A stretch of DNA of 33,139 nucleotides from Vreelandella halophila (GCF_019903425.1 NZ_JACHUZ010000011.1:157859-190997); one strand, 5' to 3'. Shown: positions 1-8,995, counted from the first letter of the stretch. Notes: generated by a model not told the origin, from the sequence alone. Made by a program: numbers and translations.

Positions 1-435
1 CCCGCCGTAACGGCGGGGCTCGCTTTTGAAGACGTCATTGGGGTGCAGAAGGATGCCCGCCCGCCGCGCACGCCCGGAGTGCACGCGCACGCGTTCCGGC
101 TGAGCCCGGGCCACATCGTCCAGGAACAACAGGAAGTCCCGCCGATCAATGGCCTGGCCGAGTGACTCCCGCAGCGCTCGGATGAGGGGGGCGTCCGCTG
201 GTGTGGACGCCAACCGGCTCAGCCGTTGCTCTATCAGTGGCTCCGCCGCCAGCGTCACATCCAGCGAGGCCAGGGATTGCGCGGCCGCCTTGAGTGTTTG
301 CCGCCCCTCGTCCCCGTTCGGTGCGGGTAACGCATCCCACTGGCGATTGGTGTCGAGCGTATCCGCGGCCCAGGTGGAGGCGGCGGAGACGCTCAGGATC
401 ACGGTGAACCTTGCCAGGATTTGCAGGTATCGCAT
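1..435 (-). CDS. Partial secreted protein of unknown function (C-terminus off the left edge)
   Basis: The minus strand is open from an ATG at 435 to the window edge (145 codons, no stop). The predicted N-terminus is a typical Sec signal peptide: MRYLQ, a hydrophobic stretch, then a likely cleavage site in STWA-AD near residue 24. The mature part is Ala/Leu/Arg-rich and probably helical, with no cysteines and no domain I recognise. The ribosome-binding site is weak (GCAAGAG just upstream). It lies downstream of the OmpA-type lipoprotein on the same strand, separated by about 250 bases without an evident hairpin, so it could be a separate unit. The role is unknown; an envelope or periplasmic location is inferred from the signal peptide. 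Confidence 0.6.
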   Translation of the reverse strand, partial: MRYLQILARFTVILSVSAASTWAADTLDTNRQWDALPAPNGDEGRQTLKAAAQSLASLDVTLAAEPLIEQRLSRLASTPADAPLIRALRESLGQAIDRRDFLLFLDDVARAQPERVRVHSGRARRAGILLHPNDVFKSEPRRYGG

Positions 436-684
436 CTCTTGCAGTCTACCAATCAGTGTGCCCTGAAGGCGCTTGGAAGTGCCGTTGTCCTGGTCGCCCT
501 GGCTCGTGTTCTTTTTGATGTATTCGAGCGCATATCCCTGACTTCGGACATGATGAACGTTTTCTCGCTTACCAATACCAAAAAAGACCACACTTTTCAG
601 CGTAGTCGATTCTGGCATCACCTGAGAGCAATGAGCGCTACTGCCCCTACCGCGGAATCCCACCGGGGAGGATCGGGCGCATTC

Positions 685-1581
685 CTAGCGTACACCAGCT
701 GCTGGCGCGGCCTGGGTATTGCCGATAACAATCTCCACCCGGCGGTTCTGTTGTCGGCCGCTGGGCGTGCTGTTATCAGCGACCGGGCGCTCCATGCCGA
801 TCCCCTTGCTGGTCAGGCGTTCCTCGGCAATGCCTTTTTCAACCAGGTAATTGTGGACTGCTTCAGAGCGTCGCAGCGACAGCGTCTGATTCAGTTCCTT
901 TCCGCCCACATTGTCCGTGTGCCCTTCTACCATAACCTTGTGCTCCGGGTGAGCATTGAGAAAGGTCACAAGCTTATCCAGGTTGGCGTTCGCGCCGTGC
1001 TGAAGGTCAGCACTGCCGGTTGCGAAAAGCACGTCACCCAATGTCAGCACCAGCCCGCGATCAGTGACCTTGGCTTTCAGGTCTTCAATCTCCCGCTGCA
1101 TTTCCTCGGCCATGCGCTGGGCCTCGGCAGCCGATGCGGCGGCTGATGCCGTCTGTGACGCCCTGGCGGCATCTGACTCATCCCGTGCGCTTCGGGCACG
1201 TTCTACTTCGCCAGTCCGCGCTGCCAACCGTGCCGTATCACGCTCCTGGCTGAGCCGCTCACGCTGGGCTTCGGCATGCAGTGTGGTGGCCCGGGCTTTG
1301 GCGATTTCCACCCTCCGTTCAGCCATGTAGACCCGGTGTTCGCCCAGGTCGGACTGAGCCTCTGGCAGGGGCTGCTCGGCGAGTTGTACAGCTTGCTCGG
1401 CGGCTCTCAGTTCAACCCGGGTGCGATTCGCCAGGTCCGGGTTGCCTTTAAGAGTGTTCAGTTTATTGCGTACCTCGGCAGAGCCGTCCGGGCTCTCCGG
1501 CGTGGCAGCACAGCCGCCCAGCACAAGCGATAATGAGATAGCGACGGCCAGCAGCGACCTTTTATTGGTTGAATGGTTCAT
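685..1581 (-). CDS. DUF4398-OmpA family lipoprotein
   Basis: A 298-residue outer-membrane lipoprotein. Residues 1-24 form a lipoprotein signal ending in LGGC (lipidated Cys24). Residues about 30-170 are an Ala/Glu/Arg-rich helical, coiled-coil-like region of DUF4398 type. Residues about 175-290 are an OmpA C-terminal peptidoglycan-binding domain, with the family signatures FATGSADL, VEGHTDNVG, LSLRRSEAV and the closing QQNRRVEIVI. OmpA domains bind diaminopimelate in peptidoglycan, so the protein most likely tethers the outer membrane to the wall. Its ATG overlaps the stop of the upstream DUF4398 lipoprotein by 4 bases (ATGA), indicating translational coupling. Length and architecture match marine gammaproteobacterial relatives; no defects are seen. 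Confidence 0.9.
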   Translation of the reverse strand: MNHSTNKRSLLAVAISLSLVLGGCAATPESPDGSAEVRNKLNTLKGNPDLANRTRVELRAAEQAVQLAEQPLPEAQSDLGEHRVYMAERRVEIAKARATTLHAEAQRERLSQERDTARLAARTGEVERARSARDESDAARASQTASAAASAAEAQRMAEEMQREIEDLKAKVTDRGLVLTLGDVLFATGSADLQHGANANLDKLVTFLNAHPEHKVMVEGHTDNVGGKELNQTLSLRRSEAVHNYLVEKGIAEERLTSKGIGMERPVADNSTPSGRQQNRRVEIVIGNTQAAPAAGVR

Positions 1582-1979
1582 TGCTGTTCTCCTTTACGGC
1601 CCATTTCTTCGGTGAGGGCCTCGGCACTCCGCTTCATTTCGCGGTTAATAGCGAGGGCCTTGGACGACTCAGTGTTTGCTGCCGCGAGTTCTGCTGACAC
1701 GCGTGCCTGATAGGCATGACGCTCCGCCTTGACCATGTCTCCGTCACTCACGGCCTGCTCTGCCTTCACCAACTGTTGGCGAGCTTCGTCCAGTTCCGAT
1801 CCAGCATACTGGCGTGCCCCGGATGACTCAGCCGTCGCGATGGCATCGCGTGCTGAAAGCAGGGCATTGTTGGGTGGCGATGGTTGGGAGGCACAGGCGC
1901 CAAGCATCAGCAGCATCAGGAACAGGGCCGTACAAAGGCGCACCTGTTGGCTTAGTTTGTCCAGGGGTAGCTTGCTCAT
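1578..1979 (-). CDS. DUF4398 domain lipoprotein
   Basis: A 133-residue small lipoprotein. The signal peptide ends in the lipobox LGAC (Cys29). The mature part is almost wholly helical, with the DUF4398 pattern of small and charged residues (SARDAIATAE, YAGSELDEARQQL). The start is supported by AAGGAG at 1986-1991, seven bases before the ATG. It overlaps the following OmpA-type gene by 4 bases, and both carry DUF4398-like helices, so they probably act together at the cell envelope. DUF4398 has no established biochemical function; a structural or stress role is inference. Confidence 0.85.
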   Translation of the reverse strand: MSKLPLDKLSQQVRLCTALFLMLLMLGACASQPSPPNNALLSARDAIATAESSGARQYAGSELDEARQQLVKAEQAVSDGDMVKAERHAYQARVSAELAAANTESSKALAINREMKRSAEALTEEMGRKGEQQ

Positions 1980-2183
1980 TGTGAATCTCCTTATGGCGCG
2001 GTCCTGGCACGATGATCACGTACCACCTCGCACCTTGAGCCTGCTCGCATCCCTGTGCTGTGTCGGTGCGCTAGAACACTTATGATCGAATAGATGTTCC
2101 CGAGGGGGTAGGGGAAACGTGCGCTGATTGCCTGACAACACCGTGGAACAGTCAGGTACTCAGCGGACGTTTACTGCGGCTGG

Positions 2184-3731
2184 TCAGGTGCTCTTTTTCT
2201 GGCTGCTGGCGGGCTTCTTCCTAGCGGTAGTACTGTTACCACTGCCGCCATCACCACGCCACTGCTCAAGCTCGCGTGCAGCCAGGTCGCGGCCGCCCAG
2301 GCCAAAGGCGATAGCAGCGGCCACGGCAACAGAGCCGAGCGTCAGACCAAAGGCCAGATTGATGATTTCCTCACCAAAGCCCATCTGGTGAAGCCCCATG
2401 GCAACGGCCAGGGCAATGATCGCGATGCGCGCAATCATGGCCAGTCTATCGGCGTTGCTGGAGGTACTCGTGCGGATGGTATTGGCGGCCAGGTTCGCCA
2501 GATAGAGCCCCAGGCCGATGACGACCAGCCCAACCACAACCTGCCCGAAGAACACCAGCATTTCTGAGATCAGCTCTGCCATATGCTCAAACTGCATCAA
2601 AGACAGTGCCTCCATGGAGGCGAAGAGCATGAGCGCAATCAGCAGCAGTGACCCGACCAGTTGCGACGGCGTGCGGCCACCGGTTTCCTGAACCTCCTCG
2701 GTTTTTATGCCCAGACACCGCATGTGCTGATCGAAGCTGGACGCGCCCAGAAGCTGTGCCACCAGGCCTGAGATAAACCGGCCTACAAAGTAGGTAATGC
2801 CCAGCAACAGCGCCGCGGCAAAGACAGCGGGAATGGCGTTGAGAACAAGCGCCAGCACGTTCTGGGTCGGGGCGGTGAGCGCCTCCAGCTGCAGGGCGTT
2901 CAGGGCTGCGACCACCACCGGAAGCAGGATGATGATGTAGATGACCGTGCCCAGCGCACGCGCTGCGGTATAGCCTTCACCCAATACCCGTGTGGCCCCG
3001 TAGGTCTCGGCCAGTTCATTCACACGGCTGGACTCCAGCAGCCGGGTCACGATCTGCCGAACAAAGCCGGCTGCCAGCCAGCCAATGGTGAAGATCAGCG
3101 CGGCCACCGCCAGATTCGGCAGATAGTCCAGCACCTTCTGGAGCATGGTCTCCACCGGACCCAGCAAGCCATGAAGCTGAAGGATGCCCAGTACCGCGGG
3201 CAGGAACAGCAGGAAGATCAGCCAGTAAACCGTGCTGGACAGCGTTTTGGCAAGATCCGGGCCCTGGGGCGGGGTCTCGCTGACATCGCGAAAGCGTTCG
3301 TCCAGGCGCAGAGCCCCAACACCACGGCTGACCAGAGCGCGGGAGACAGTTGCCAGCCCCCAGGCGATGCCAATGAGCAACAGCGCACCGGCCGCACGCG
3401 GCAGGTAATCCAGCACGATGGCCAGCATTTCACTGAGGGGAGCGGTGATGGATTGAAGCAGCAGGACTTCAAAAACGGCGATGACCACAAAGAGCATCAA
3501 GATCGCAAAGACAAGCTGCGCGGCCCAGTTCCCGATCTGGTTCGCGCTGGTGCCATCCCCGGCAAGCTCTGTCGCCACGCGCTTGTGGAGGGAGGTGTGT
3601 TTGAGGGCGCGCCCCACAAGCCCGGATAGAACCCAGGCGGCGATCCAGCCGACCACCAGGATGGCGAGAGCCGCCAATACGTTCAAGCCATATTGCGACG
3701 CCAAATAGCCTATTTCTGACCAAGTCTCCAT
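2184..3731 (-). CDS. CmpX-like mechanosensitive-channel-related membrane protein (TM-helix repeats)
   Basis: A 515-residue inner-membrane protein made of repeated units, each with one or two long hydrophobic helices. A recurring phrase (VLDYLPRAAGALLLIGIAW, VLDYLPNLAVAALIFTIGW, VLNAIPAVFAAALLLGITY) marks the 'conserved TM helix' repeat of the CmpX/MscS-related group. The C-terminus has the family ending around AIAFGLGGRDLAARELEQW followed by a short basic, low-complexity tail. It lacks a recognisable large MscS beta/cytoplasmic domain, so direct gating is uncertain. In Pseudomonas, CmpX affects membrane fluidity and sigma-factor signalling; whether that transfers here is inference. A clear GGAGG precedes the ATG. 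No operon partner is visible. Confidence 0.85.
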   Translation of the reverse strand: METWSEIGYLASQYGLNVLAALAILVVGWIAAWVLSGLVGRALKHTSLHKRVATELAGDGTSANQIGNWAAQLVFAILMLFVVIAVFEVLLLQSITAPLSEMLAIVLDYLPRAAGALLLIGIAWGLATVSRALVSRGVGALRLDERFRDVSETPPQGPDLAKTLSSTVYWLIFLLFLPAVLGILQLHGLLGPVETMLQKVLDYLPNLAVAALIFTIGWLAAGFVRQIVTRLLESSRVNELAETYGATRVLGEGYTAARALGTVIYIIILLPVVVAALNALQLEALTAPTQNVLALVLNAIPAVFAAALLLGITYFVGRFISGLVAQLLGASSFDQHMRCLGIKTEEVQETGGRTPSQLVGSLLLIALMLFASMEALSLMQFEHMAELISEMLVFFGQVVVGLVVIGLGLYLANLAANTIRTSTSSNADRLAMIARIAIIALAVAMGLHQMGFGEEIINLAFGLTLGSVAVAAAIAFGLGGRDLAARELEQWRGDGGSGNSTTARKKPASSQKKST

Positions 3732-3930
3732 AACGTCCTCCGGAGCTTTTTATTATCCAAGTGTTAGTGCCGTTCCCAGGCACACGGGACAGGACAACTG
3801 GTCAAATCCGACTCCATCATGTGCCGGACACGCATCCAATTACAAGCAGGACAGGTTCTTTCAGTCGGTGTGGCGTTAGCCAGTGCCTGAAGCAATGCCA
3901 CATTGATCCTTGTGCCTACTCATCGAACAA

Positions 3931-3958
3931 TGGGCATCTGCTGGCGAGCAGCTATAGT
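3931..3958 (+). promoter_or_regulatory. Possible sigma-70 promoter for the Bax-like gene
   Basis: A TATAGT hexamer (3953-3958) lies 16 bases after TGGGCA (3931-3936), and the translation start is 34 bases further on. The -10 is good, the -35 is poor. Confidence 0.3.
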
Positions 3959-3992
3959 GGGAGAGGGCCATATCATTAATCCGGGAGCATTC

Positions 3993-4850
3993 ATGTTGAG
4001 TCAGAAAGGGCGCCAATGCCTGTGGGCCGCGATCATGGTCGGTTATGTGATCGCTCTGTCCGCCTGTGATAACGGCGTGGAAGAAAGCGAGGTACAGGAG
4101 AGCCAGGAAGCCACGACACCGGAATCCGAGCAGGTTGCCATTCCACCCCGGATTGACGAGGGTGGCGGAGCCCAATCGATGCCGGCCTTTCTGGATATCC
4201 CCGCTGGGCCCGAGCGCAAGGAGGCGTTCTTCGATTACCTTGCACCTGTTGTGCGCGATATCAACACGGAGGTGGAGAAGCGCCGTGAAGCGCTGTTTGC
4301 GCTGGAGGAACAGCTTGAGGCCGGAGAGGCTCCAGGCCAGGAGGCCGAGGAATGGCTGCTGCGGATGACGGAGCGCTACCGGGTGGATGCGGGCGAGCCG
4401 GCCCAGCAGGTGCAGGCCCTCAAGCGCCGGATCGACATCATTCCTGTCTCTCTGGCCCTGGCACAGGGCGCCCTGGAGTCAGCCTGGGGTACCTCGCGCT
4501 TCGCCCGCCAGGGGAGGAACATCTTCGGCAAATGGTGCTTCACCGAGGGCTGCGGCATTGTGCCCGCCCAGCGCCGAGCGGATGCCACCCACGAGGTTGC
4601 GAGTTACGACAACGTGGCCGATGCAGTGCGGGACTACATGCACCACCTGAACAGCCACCCGGTCTACGAACCGCTCCGGGAGCGCCGGGCACAGGCACGC
4701 GCGAAGGGGCGTTCACCCGAAGGGGCGGACCTTGCCGCGGGACTTGAGAAATACTCCGCCAAGGGGGAAGGCTACATCATGCTCATCCGCCGGGTGATCA
4801 GTGCCAATGACCTGGGGCAACGGGAAGGGCCCGAAGAACAGGATGCTTGA
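3993..4850 (+). CDS. Bax-like glucosaminidase-domain lipoprotein
   Basis: A 285-residue probable peptidoglycan hydrolase. From the ATG at 3993, preceded by GGGAG at 3983-3987, the protein begins with a lipoprotein signal ending in LSAC (Cys25). A longer in-frame start at 3903 would bury the signal and lacks a ribosome-binding site. After an acidic linker, residues about 75-275 match the E. coli Bax/FlgJ-type glucosaminidase domain: LALAQGALESAWGTS with the likely catalytic Glu162, then NIFGKWCF and YMHHLNSHPVY. The product would be anchored in the envelope and cleave the glycan backbone. The gene appears monocistronic, with the zinc-ribbon gene following after 88 bases under its own strong ribosome-binding site. 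Confidence 0.88.
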   Translation: MLSQKGRQCLWAAIMVGYVIALSACDNGVEESEVQESQEATTPESEQVAIPPRIDEGGGAQSMPAFLDIPAGPERKEAFFDYLAPVVRDINTEVEKRREALFALEEQLEAGEAPGQEAEEWLLRMTERYRVDAGEPAQQVQALKRRIDIIPVSLALAQGALESAWGTSRFARQGRNIFGKWCFTEGCGIVPAQRRADATHEVASYDNVADAVRDYMHHLNSHPVYEPLRERRAQARAKGRSPEGADLAAGLEKYSAKGEGYIMLIRRVISANDLGQREGPEEQDA

Positions 4851-4938
4851 TACGGGCGCAGTGGAAAGGGATGCAAGGGCACTGGCGTAAATCCTATACT
4901 CCAGTCCTGGGATTATGAAGAAAGAGCTGGAGGGAATC

Positions 4939-5085
4939 ATGCATAGCGTTGGAGAAAAACCGGGGGCTGGTCGGTATTGCTGCACAAACTGTGACTGGAG
5001 CGTGACGCTGGACAATAACCATGACCGGCTTCCTCCATGCGGCAACTGCAACATAGGCCAGCATACGAGGTATCGGCGCTGCTAG
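4939..5085 (+). CDS. 48-residue zinc-ribbon microprotein
   Basis: A short gene with an excellent ribosome-binding site (GGAGGG at 4929-4934, four bases before the ATG). The 48-residue product has a single zinc ribbon: CxxC at Cys15/Cys18 and CxxC at Cys34/Cys37, with a DWSVTLD strand and DRLPPCGNC knuckle between them, and a basic C-terminus ending YRRC. The pattern resembles the C-terminal ribbon of DUF1451-type 'zinc ribbon-containing' proteins. The function is unknown; such ribbons commonly bind nucleic acid or protein. The last 30 bases and the sequence just after the stop recur at 10599-10642, so a second copy existed in this genome. Confidence 0.8.
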   Translation: MHSVGEKPGAGRYCCTNCDWSVTLDNNHDRLPPCGNCNIGQHTRYRRC

Positions 5086-5099
5086 CCTGTAAAAACAGG
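5056..5099 (+). repeat. 44-bp repeat, copy 1 (3' end of zinc-ribbon gene)
   Basis: This stretch from GGCCAG to the hairpin arm CCTGTAAAAACAGG matches 10599-10642 with two substitutions. It spans the last codons, the stop and the following small hairpin of the zinc-ribbon gene. Confidence 0.85.
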
Positions 5100-5182
5100 A
5101 TCTGCCTCCTGCAGTAGATCCATTGATCTATGGCCAGTGTCGTCGAACAATGGCGCTATTCATTCGACGGCCGGTCTGCACT

Positions 5183-6094
5183 ATGCTCAATTTCCTGCCC
5201 AAGCCTCTGCTCGGTGTACTCAACTCCCTGCTGCTCGCCGTAAACACGGTTTTCTGGTGTGTGCTGCTCTACATCCCGGGAATATTGAAGCTGATCATTC
5301 CCATACGCCCCTTGCGGGTGTTCTGCACCCGACTGATCATCTGGATTTCGCAGTGCTGGGTGGCCTGTAACACTGGCTGGATGCGCCTTACCCATCGCAC
5401 CACGTGGGATGTCTCCGGTGTGGAGGGGCTCAGCCGGGAGGGCTGGTACCTGGTGATGTCCAACCACCAGAGCTGGGTGGATATCTTCGCGCTGCAGCAT
5501 ATCTTCAACCGGCGGATTCCCTTCCTGAAGTTCTTCATCAAGCAGGAACTCATCTGGGTGCCGGTGATCGGAATTGCGTGGTGGGCGCTCGATTTTCCCT
5601 TCATGAAGCGTTATTCCCCGGAGTATCTGAAAAAACATCCGGAGAAGCGCGGCGAGGACATGGAGGCTACCCGGCGGGCCTGCGAGAAATTCCGGTATAC
5701 CCCGGTCAGCGTGATGAACTTCCCGGAAGGCACCCGTTTCACCCCGGCAAAACACGCCGGCCAGCAATCCCCCCACAAGCACCTGCTGCGCCCCAAGGCC
5801 GGCGGCACCGCCTTCGTCCTGGAAGCCATGGGCGACACCCTCTCCACGCTGCTCGACGTCACCATTGCCTACCCCAACGGGCGCCCCGGGCTCTGGGAAT
5901 TCATGTGCGGGCGGGTCACCCACATCGTTATCCGTGTCGAGGAGGTGCCCATTCCGGAGCATCTTCTGGGGGGCAGCAACAGAGGTAACGAAAACCACCG
6001 CCAGCAGGTCAAGCAGTGGCAGGAAGATCTGTGGGAACGCAAGGACCGGCTGCTGGAGGAACTGAAATCTCAATCCCGCCAGGAGCACGGCTGA
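5183..6094 (+). CDS. YihG-like lysophospholipid acyltransferase (PlsC/LPLAT family)
   Basis: A 303-residue membrane-bound acyltransferase that would transfer an acyl group to a lysophosphatidate-type acceptor at the inner membrane. Residues about 10-45 form hydrophobic helices (LLLAVNTVFWCVLLYIPG), like the N-terminus of E. coli YihG. The catalytic HX4D motif is intact in NHQSWVDI, followed by the FIKQEL and PFMKRYSP region and the FPEGTRF glycerophosphate-binding motif. The C-terminal part is rich in Glu, Gln and Arg. The start is uncertain: ATGs at 5123, 5150 and 5183 are in frame and none has a strong ribosome-binding site. I chose 5183 because its N-terminus aligns best with the family. 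YihG-type enzymes add unsaturated acyl chains in E. coli; specificity here is inference. Confidence 0.88.
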   Translation: MLNFLPKPLLGVLNSLLLAVNTVFWCVLLYIPGILKLIIPIRPLRVFCTRLIIWISQCWVACNTGWMRLTHRTTWDVSGVEGLSREGWYLVMSNHQSWVDIFALQHIFNRRIPFLKFFIKQELIWVPVIGIAWWALDFPFMKRYSPEYLKKHPEKRGEDMEATRRACEKFRYTPVSVMNFPEGTRFTPAKHAGQQSPHKHLLRPKAGGTAFVLEAMGDTLSTLLDVTIAYPNGRPGLWEFMCGRVTHIVIRVEEVPIPEHLLGGSNRGNENHRQQVKQWQEDLWERKDRLLEELKSQSRQEHG

Positions 6095-6284
6095 AACAGT
6101 GGCGGGCGGCATCTGCTGGTGCTTTGCCCGTCGCCGAGGCCTGGTGAGCAAATAGTAACCATCTTCCGGGGCGATAGGAGTAGAATAGGTCTTGAGCGCC
6201 GGAAGTAGCTTGAGAAACTGGCAGTAAAGTGGGTGTATCCGGGCGCCAATGTTGAGATCTTTGTTCTCTAACAGGAGTGCCCCC

Positions 6285-6851
6285 ATGCAGCCCAATAATA
6301 CCAGCCCCAGGTCCATTCCTCTGGCTGACCTGGATATTCCACTGGAACGGGAGAGTTTTCAGGCCGATCTCATCAGTGAGCTTTCCGGTGTGCTGGAAGA
6401 CGTTGTCGGTCTGGAAGAAGCCTCCGGATTCATCAGCATCGTCGGCCAGAACATCGGCGTCCGACTGGACTCCGATTACAGGAAAGCGCTGGGGGTTGCC
6501 AGTCTGACGAGATCCCAAGTTGCGGATGTACTGGTCGATTTCAAGGCCCGGATCAAGGGCGATTTCTACATCATTGAGCAGGATGATGAGCGCGTCGTTC
6601 TGGGCAACCGGGTCTGCCCCTTCGGCGACAAAGTCCGTGGGCACTCCTCCATGTGCATGATGACCAGCAACGTGTTTGGTGCTATAGCCTCTGAAAATCT
6701 GGGATTTGCCAAGGTGTCACTGGAAGAAACCATAGCCCGGGGCAATGCGGGTTGCCGGGTGGTTATCTATCTGCGCGAGAGCCAGGAATCGGACACCGCG
6801 CCCGGCCAGGAATATTTCCGGGTGGGAGCTGGCAATGCTGAACGATCTTAA
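6285..6851 (+). CDS. Methanogen-output-domain (MetOD1-like) sensor or regulatory protein
   Basis: A 188-residue soluble protein. The C-terminal two thirds match the 'methanogen output domain 1' family: VCPFGDKVRGHSSMCMMTSNVFG, IASENLGFAKV and ARGNAGCRVVIYL. Its spaced cysteines (in CPF, MCMM and GCR) are characteristic and could bind a metal or cluster, as in other small cysteine sensory domains. The start at 6285 has AGGAG at 6273-6277. The gene overlaps the next, a PAS-PAS-GGDEF-EAL protein, by 17 bases, so the two are probably co-translated and the protein may feed a signal into cyclic-di-GMP turnover. That link is inference from position; the biochemical activity of the domain is not established. 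Confidence 0.8.
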   Translation: MQPNNTSPRSIPLADLDIPLERESFQADLISELSGVLEDVVGLEEASGFISIVGQNIGVRLDSDYRKALGVASLTRSQVADVLVDFKARIKGDFYIIEQDDERVVLGNRVCPFGDKVRGHSSMCMMTSNVFGAIASENLGFAKVSLEETIARGNAGCRVVIYLRESQESDTAPGQEYFRVGAGNAERS

Positions 6852-8952
6852 ACGCCCTATTGAGGATATCCAGCCCGAACCACTGCTTCTGCTGTCCGCC
6901 GAGGGTGAGGTGATCGACAGCAACCTGGCGGCACGTCGCATATTCCCGTCGATTGCACAGGGGGGTCGCCTGGAGGATCTGGTGGAGGGTGACCCAGCGA
7001 AAGTGAGGGAGTCGCTCCAAGTGTGGCTGCGTAATGGCAGTCTTGCTCGTGGGCTGGTGAGTCTGGTCGGCAATGATGGTACTCGTTATGCAACCTATGG
7101 TGCCCGGACCCGGTATGGCGATGGGGAACCCGCTCAACTCCTGCTGCGATGCGAAGTCACTCAGTCCGTCAATCGGCGTTTTATTGAGCTGACCCGTCGC
7201 ATCAACGAACTGAATTGGGAGGTGTCCCGCCGTAAGCGGGTTGAGGGCATGCTGGCCGCCGAAAAAGAGTGGCTCAGGGTCACGCTGCACTCGATTGGGG
7301 ACGGCGTCATTACGACGGATATCGAGGGTCGGGTTACCTACCTGAACCCGATGGCGGAGGCCCTGACCGGCTGGGCCGATGCCGATGCTTCTGGAAAGCC
7401 CTTGCTGACGGTATTCCGTATTGCCGATGAGTATTCGGGGGAGCCGGTGGAAGGTCCCGTTGCCCGTGTTCTCAAGGAAGGTGCCATCCAGACTCTGGGC
7501 AACCATACCGTGCTGACCCACAGCGATGGGAGTGAATTCTCGATTGAGGATTCGGCAGCCCCGATCCGCGATTCGGATGGCAGCATACTCGGGGTTGTGC
7601 TGGTGTTCCATGATGTGACCGAAACGCGCCGGCTCAACGCGAAGCTCTCCCATCAGGCAACCCATGATTGCCTGACCGGCCTTTTCAATCGCAAGGCATT
7701 CGAGCAGCGCCTGCAGGAGGTTCTGAGGTCACCGGAGACAAGGGATCGGCCCCATTCGCTGTTGTTCCTGGATCTCGACCACTTCAAGCTTATTAACGAT
7801 ACCGGTGGCCATATCGCGGGTGATGCGGTGCTTCGCGCCCTGGGCCCGGTGCTGGAGCATCACATGCGCCAGTCCGATATGCTGGCGCGCCTTGGCGGCG
7901 ACGAGTTCGCGGTCCTGCTCCAGAACTGCCCTCCGGATGTGGCTGAAACCATTGCGGCCAAGCTTCAGCAGGCCATTATGGAATTCAATTTCGCGTGGGA
8001 AGGGAAACCCTGCAACGTCGGCGTGAGCATCGGCCAGGTTAATTTCAGTGACGGTGGATGGTCGATGGTTGAGCTGCTCAGTGCCGCTGACAGGGCATGC
8101 TACATCGCCAAGGACAGCGGTCGTAACCGCATCCATGTCTATGGAAGCGATGACAGTGAGCTGGCGCATCGCCATGGTCAGATGGAGTGGGTCGGCGAGA
8201 TCCGCAAGGCGCTGCGGGAAGACCGCTTCCGCCTCTTCTATCAGCCCATCGTGTCCGTCAAGGAGAAACGGGCTGATCAGCACGGCATCATGCCGAGCCA
8301 TTGTGAGCTCCTGCTGCGCCTCTATGACCCCAAACGCGGATTCCTCTCCCCGAGATCGTTCATTCCCGCTGCCGAACGCTACGACCTGATGGGAATGGTG
8401 GATCGCTGGGTTCTCGAGGCGGCATTCTCCCGGCTTGCGCGCCTGGACTGTGCGGATATTGATACCTGTGCAATCAACCTCTCCGGAGCCTCCCTGGGGG
8501 ACGGGCAATTTCTGCAATTTGTCTTTGATCTGTTTGAACGCTACCCCGTATCACCCAAGCGGATCTGCTTTGAAATTACTGAAACAGCCGCAATTGCCAA
8601 TCTGAAAAACGCCCAGCATATGATCGGCGCACTCCGACAGCTTGGCTGTTTCTTCGCGCTCGACGATTTCGGCAGCGGGATGTCCTCATTCGGATACCTG
8701 AAGTACCTCCACGTTGATTATCTGAAGATCGATGGCGATTTCGTGAAAGACATGCTGGAAGACCCCGTTGATCGGGTCATGGTGGAGTCGATTCACCACA
8801 TAGGCCATGTCATGGGGCTCAAGACGATCGCCGAGTTCGTCGAGAATGACAGGGTCCTGGAACAGCTGAATGTGCTTGGGATTGACCATGCCCAGGGATT
8901 CGGCATAGCACGGCCACAATCGTTCGATGACCTTCTGGGTGAACTGGCCTAG
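6835..8952 (+). CDS. PAS-PAS-GGDEF-EAL cyclic-di-GMP signalling protein
   Basis: A 705-residue cytoplasmic protein with no transmembrane segment. Order: an N-terminal PAS-like domain (about 13-115), a short coiled coil (INELNWEVSRRKRVEG), a PAS domain (about 140-270, SIGDGVITTDIEGRVTYLNPMA), GGDEF (about 280-440) and EAL (about 460-700). The cyclase motif GGDEF (354-358) is intact, with an RxxD inhibitory site (RQSD) five residues before it. The EAL signature reads ELL (491-493); the other phosphodiesterase residues are present (NLSG, EITE, DDFGSGMSS, KIDGDF, and the Glu of AEFV). Both activities are therefore plausible. The start at 6835 has GGTGGGAG just upstream and overlaps the previous gene; an earlier in-frame ATG at 6745 lacks one. 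Confidence 0.93.
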   Translation: MLNDLKRPIEDIQPEPLLLLSAEGEVIDSNLAARRIFPSIAQGGRLEDLVEGDPAKVRESLQVWLRNGSLARGLVSLVGNDGTRYATYGARTRYGDGEPAQLLLRCEVTQSVNRRFIELTRRINELNWEVSRRKRVEGMLAAEKEWLRVTLHSIGDGVITTDIEGRVTYLNPMAEALTGWADADASGKPLLTVFRIADEYSGEPVEGPVARVLKEGAIQTLGNHTVLTHSDGSEFSIEDSAAPIRDSDGSILGVVLVFHDVTETRRLNAKLSHQATHDCLTGLFNRKAFEQRLQEVLRSPETRDRPHSLLFLDLDHFKLINDTGGHIAGDAVLRALGPVLEHHMRQSDMLARLGGDEFAVLLQNCPPDVAETIAAKLQQAIMEFNFAWEGKPCNVGVSIGQVNFSDGGWSMVELLSAADRACYIAKDSGRNRIHVYGSDDSELAHRHGQMEWVGEIRKALREDRFRLFYQPIVSVKEKRADQHGIMPSHCELLLRLYDPKRGFLSPRSFIPAAERYDLMGMVDRWVLEAAFSRLARLDCADIDTCAINLSGASLGDGQFLQFVFDLFERYPVSPKRICFEITETAAIANLKNAQHMIGALRQLGCFFALDDFGSGMSSFGYLKYLHVDYLKIDGDFVKDMLEDPVDRVMVESIHHIGHVMGLKTIAEFVENDRVLEQLNVLGIDHAQGFGIARPQSFDDLLGELA

Positions 8953-8995
8953 GTAATCTGTTCCCGGTTTCAAGGGCGGCGTAGAATGGAAAACG

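Noticed and set aside
3903-3992. Upstream start of the Bax-like protein at 3903
   Set aside because: It has no ribosome-binding site, would span the probable promoter and would mask the lipoprotein signal that starts at 3993.
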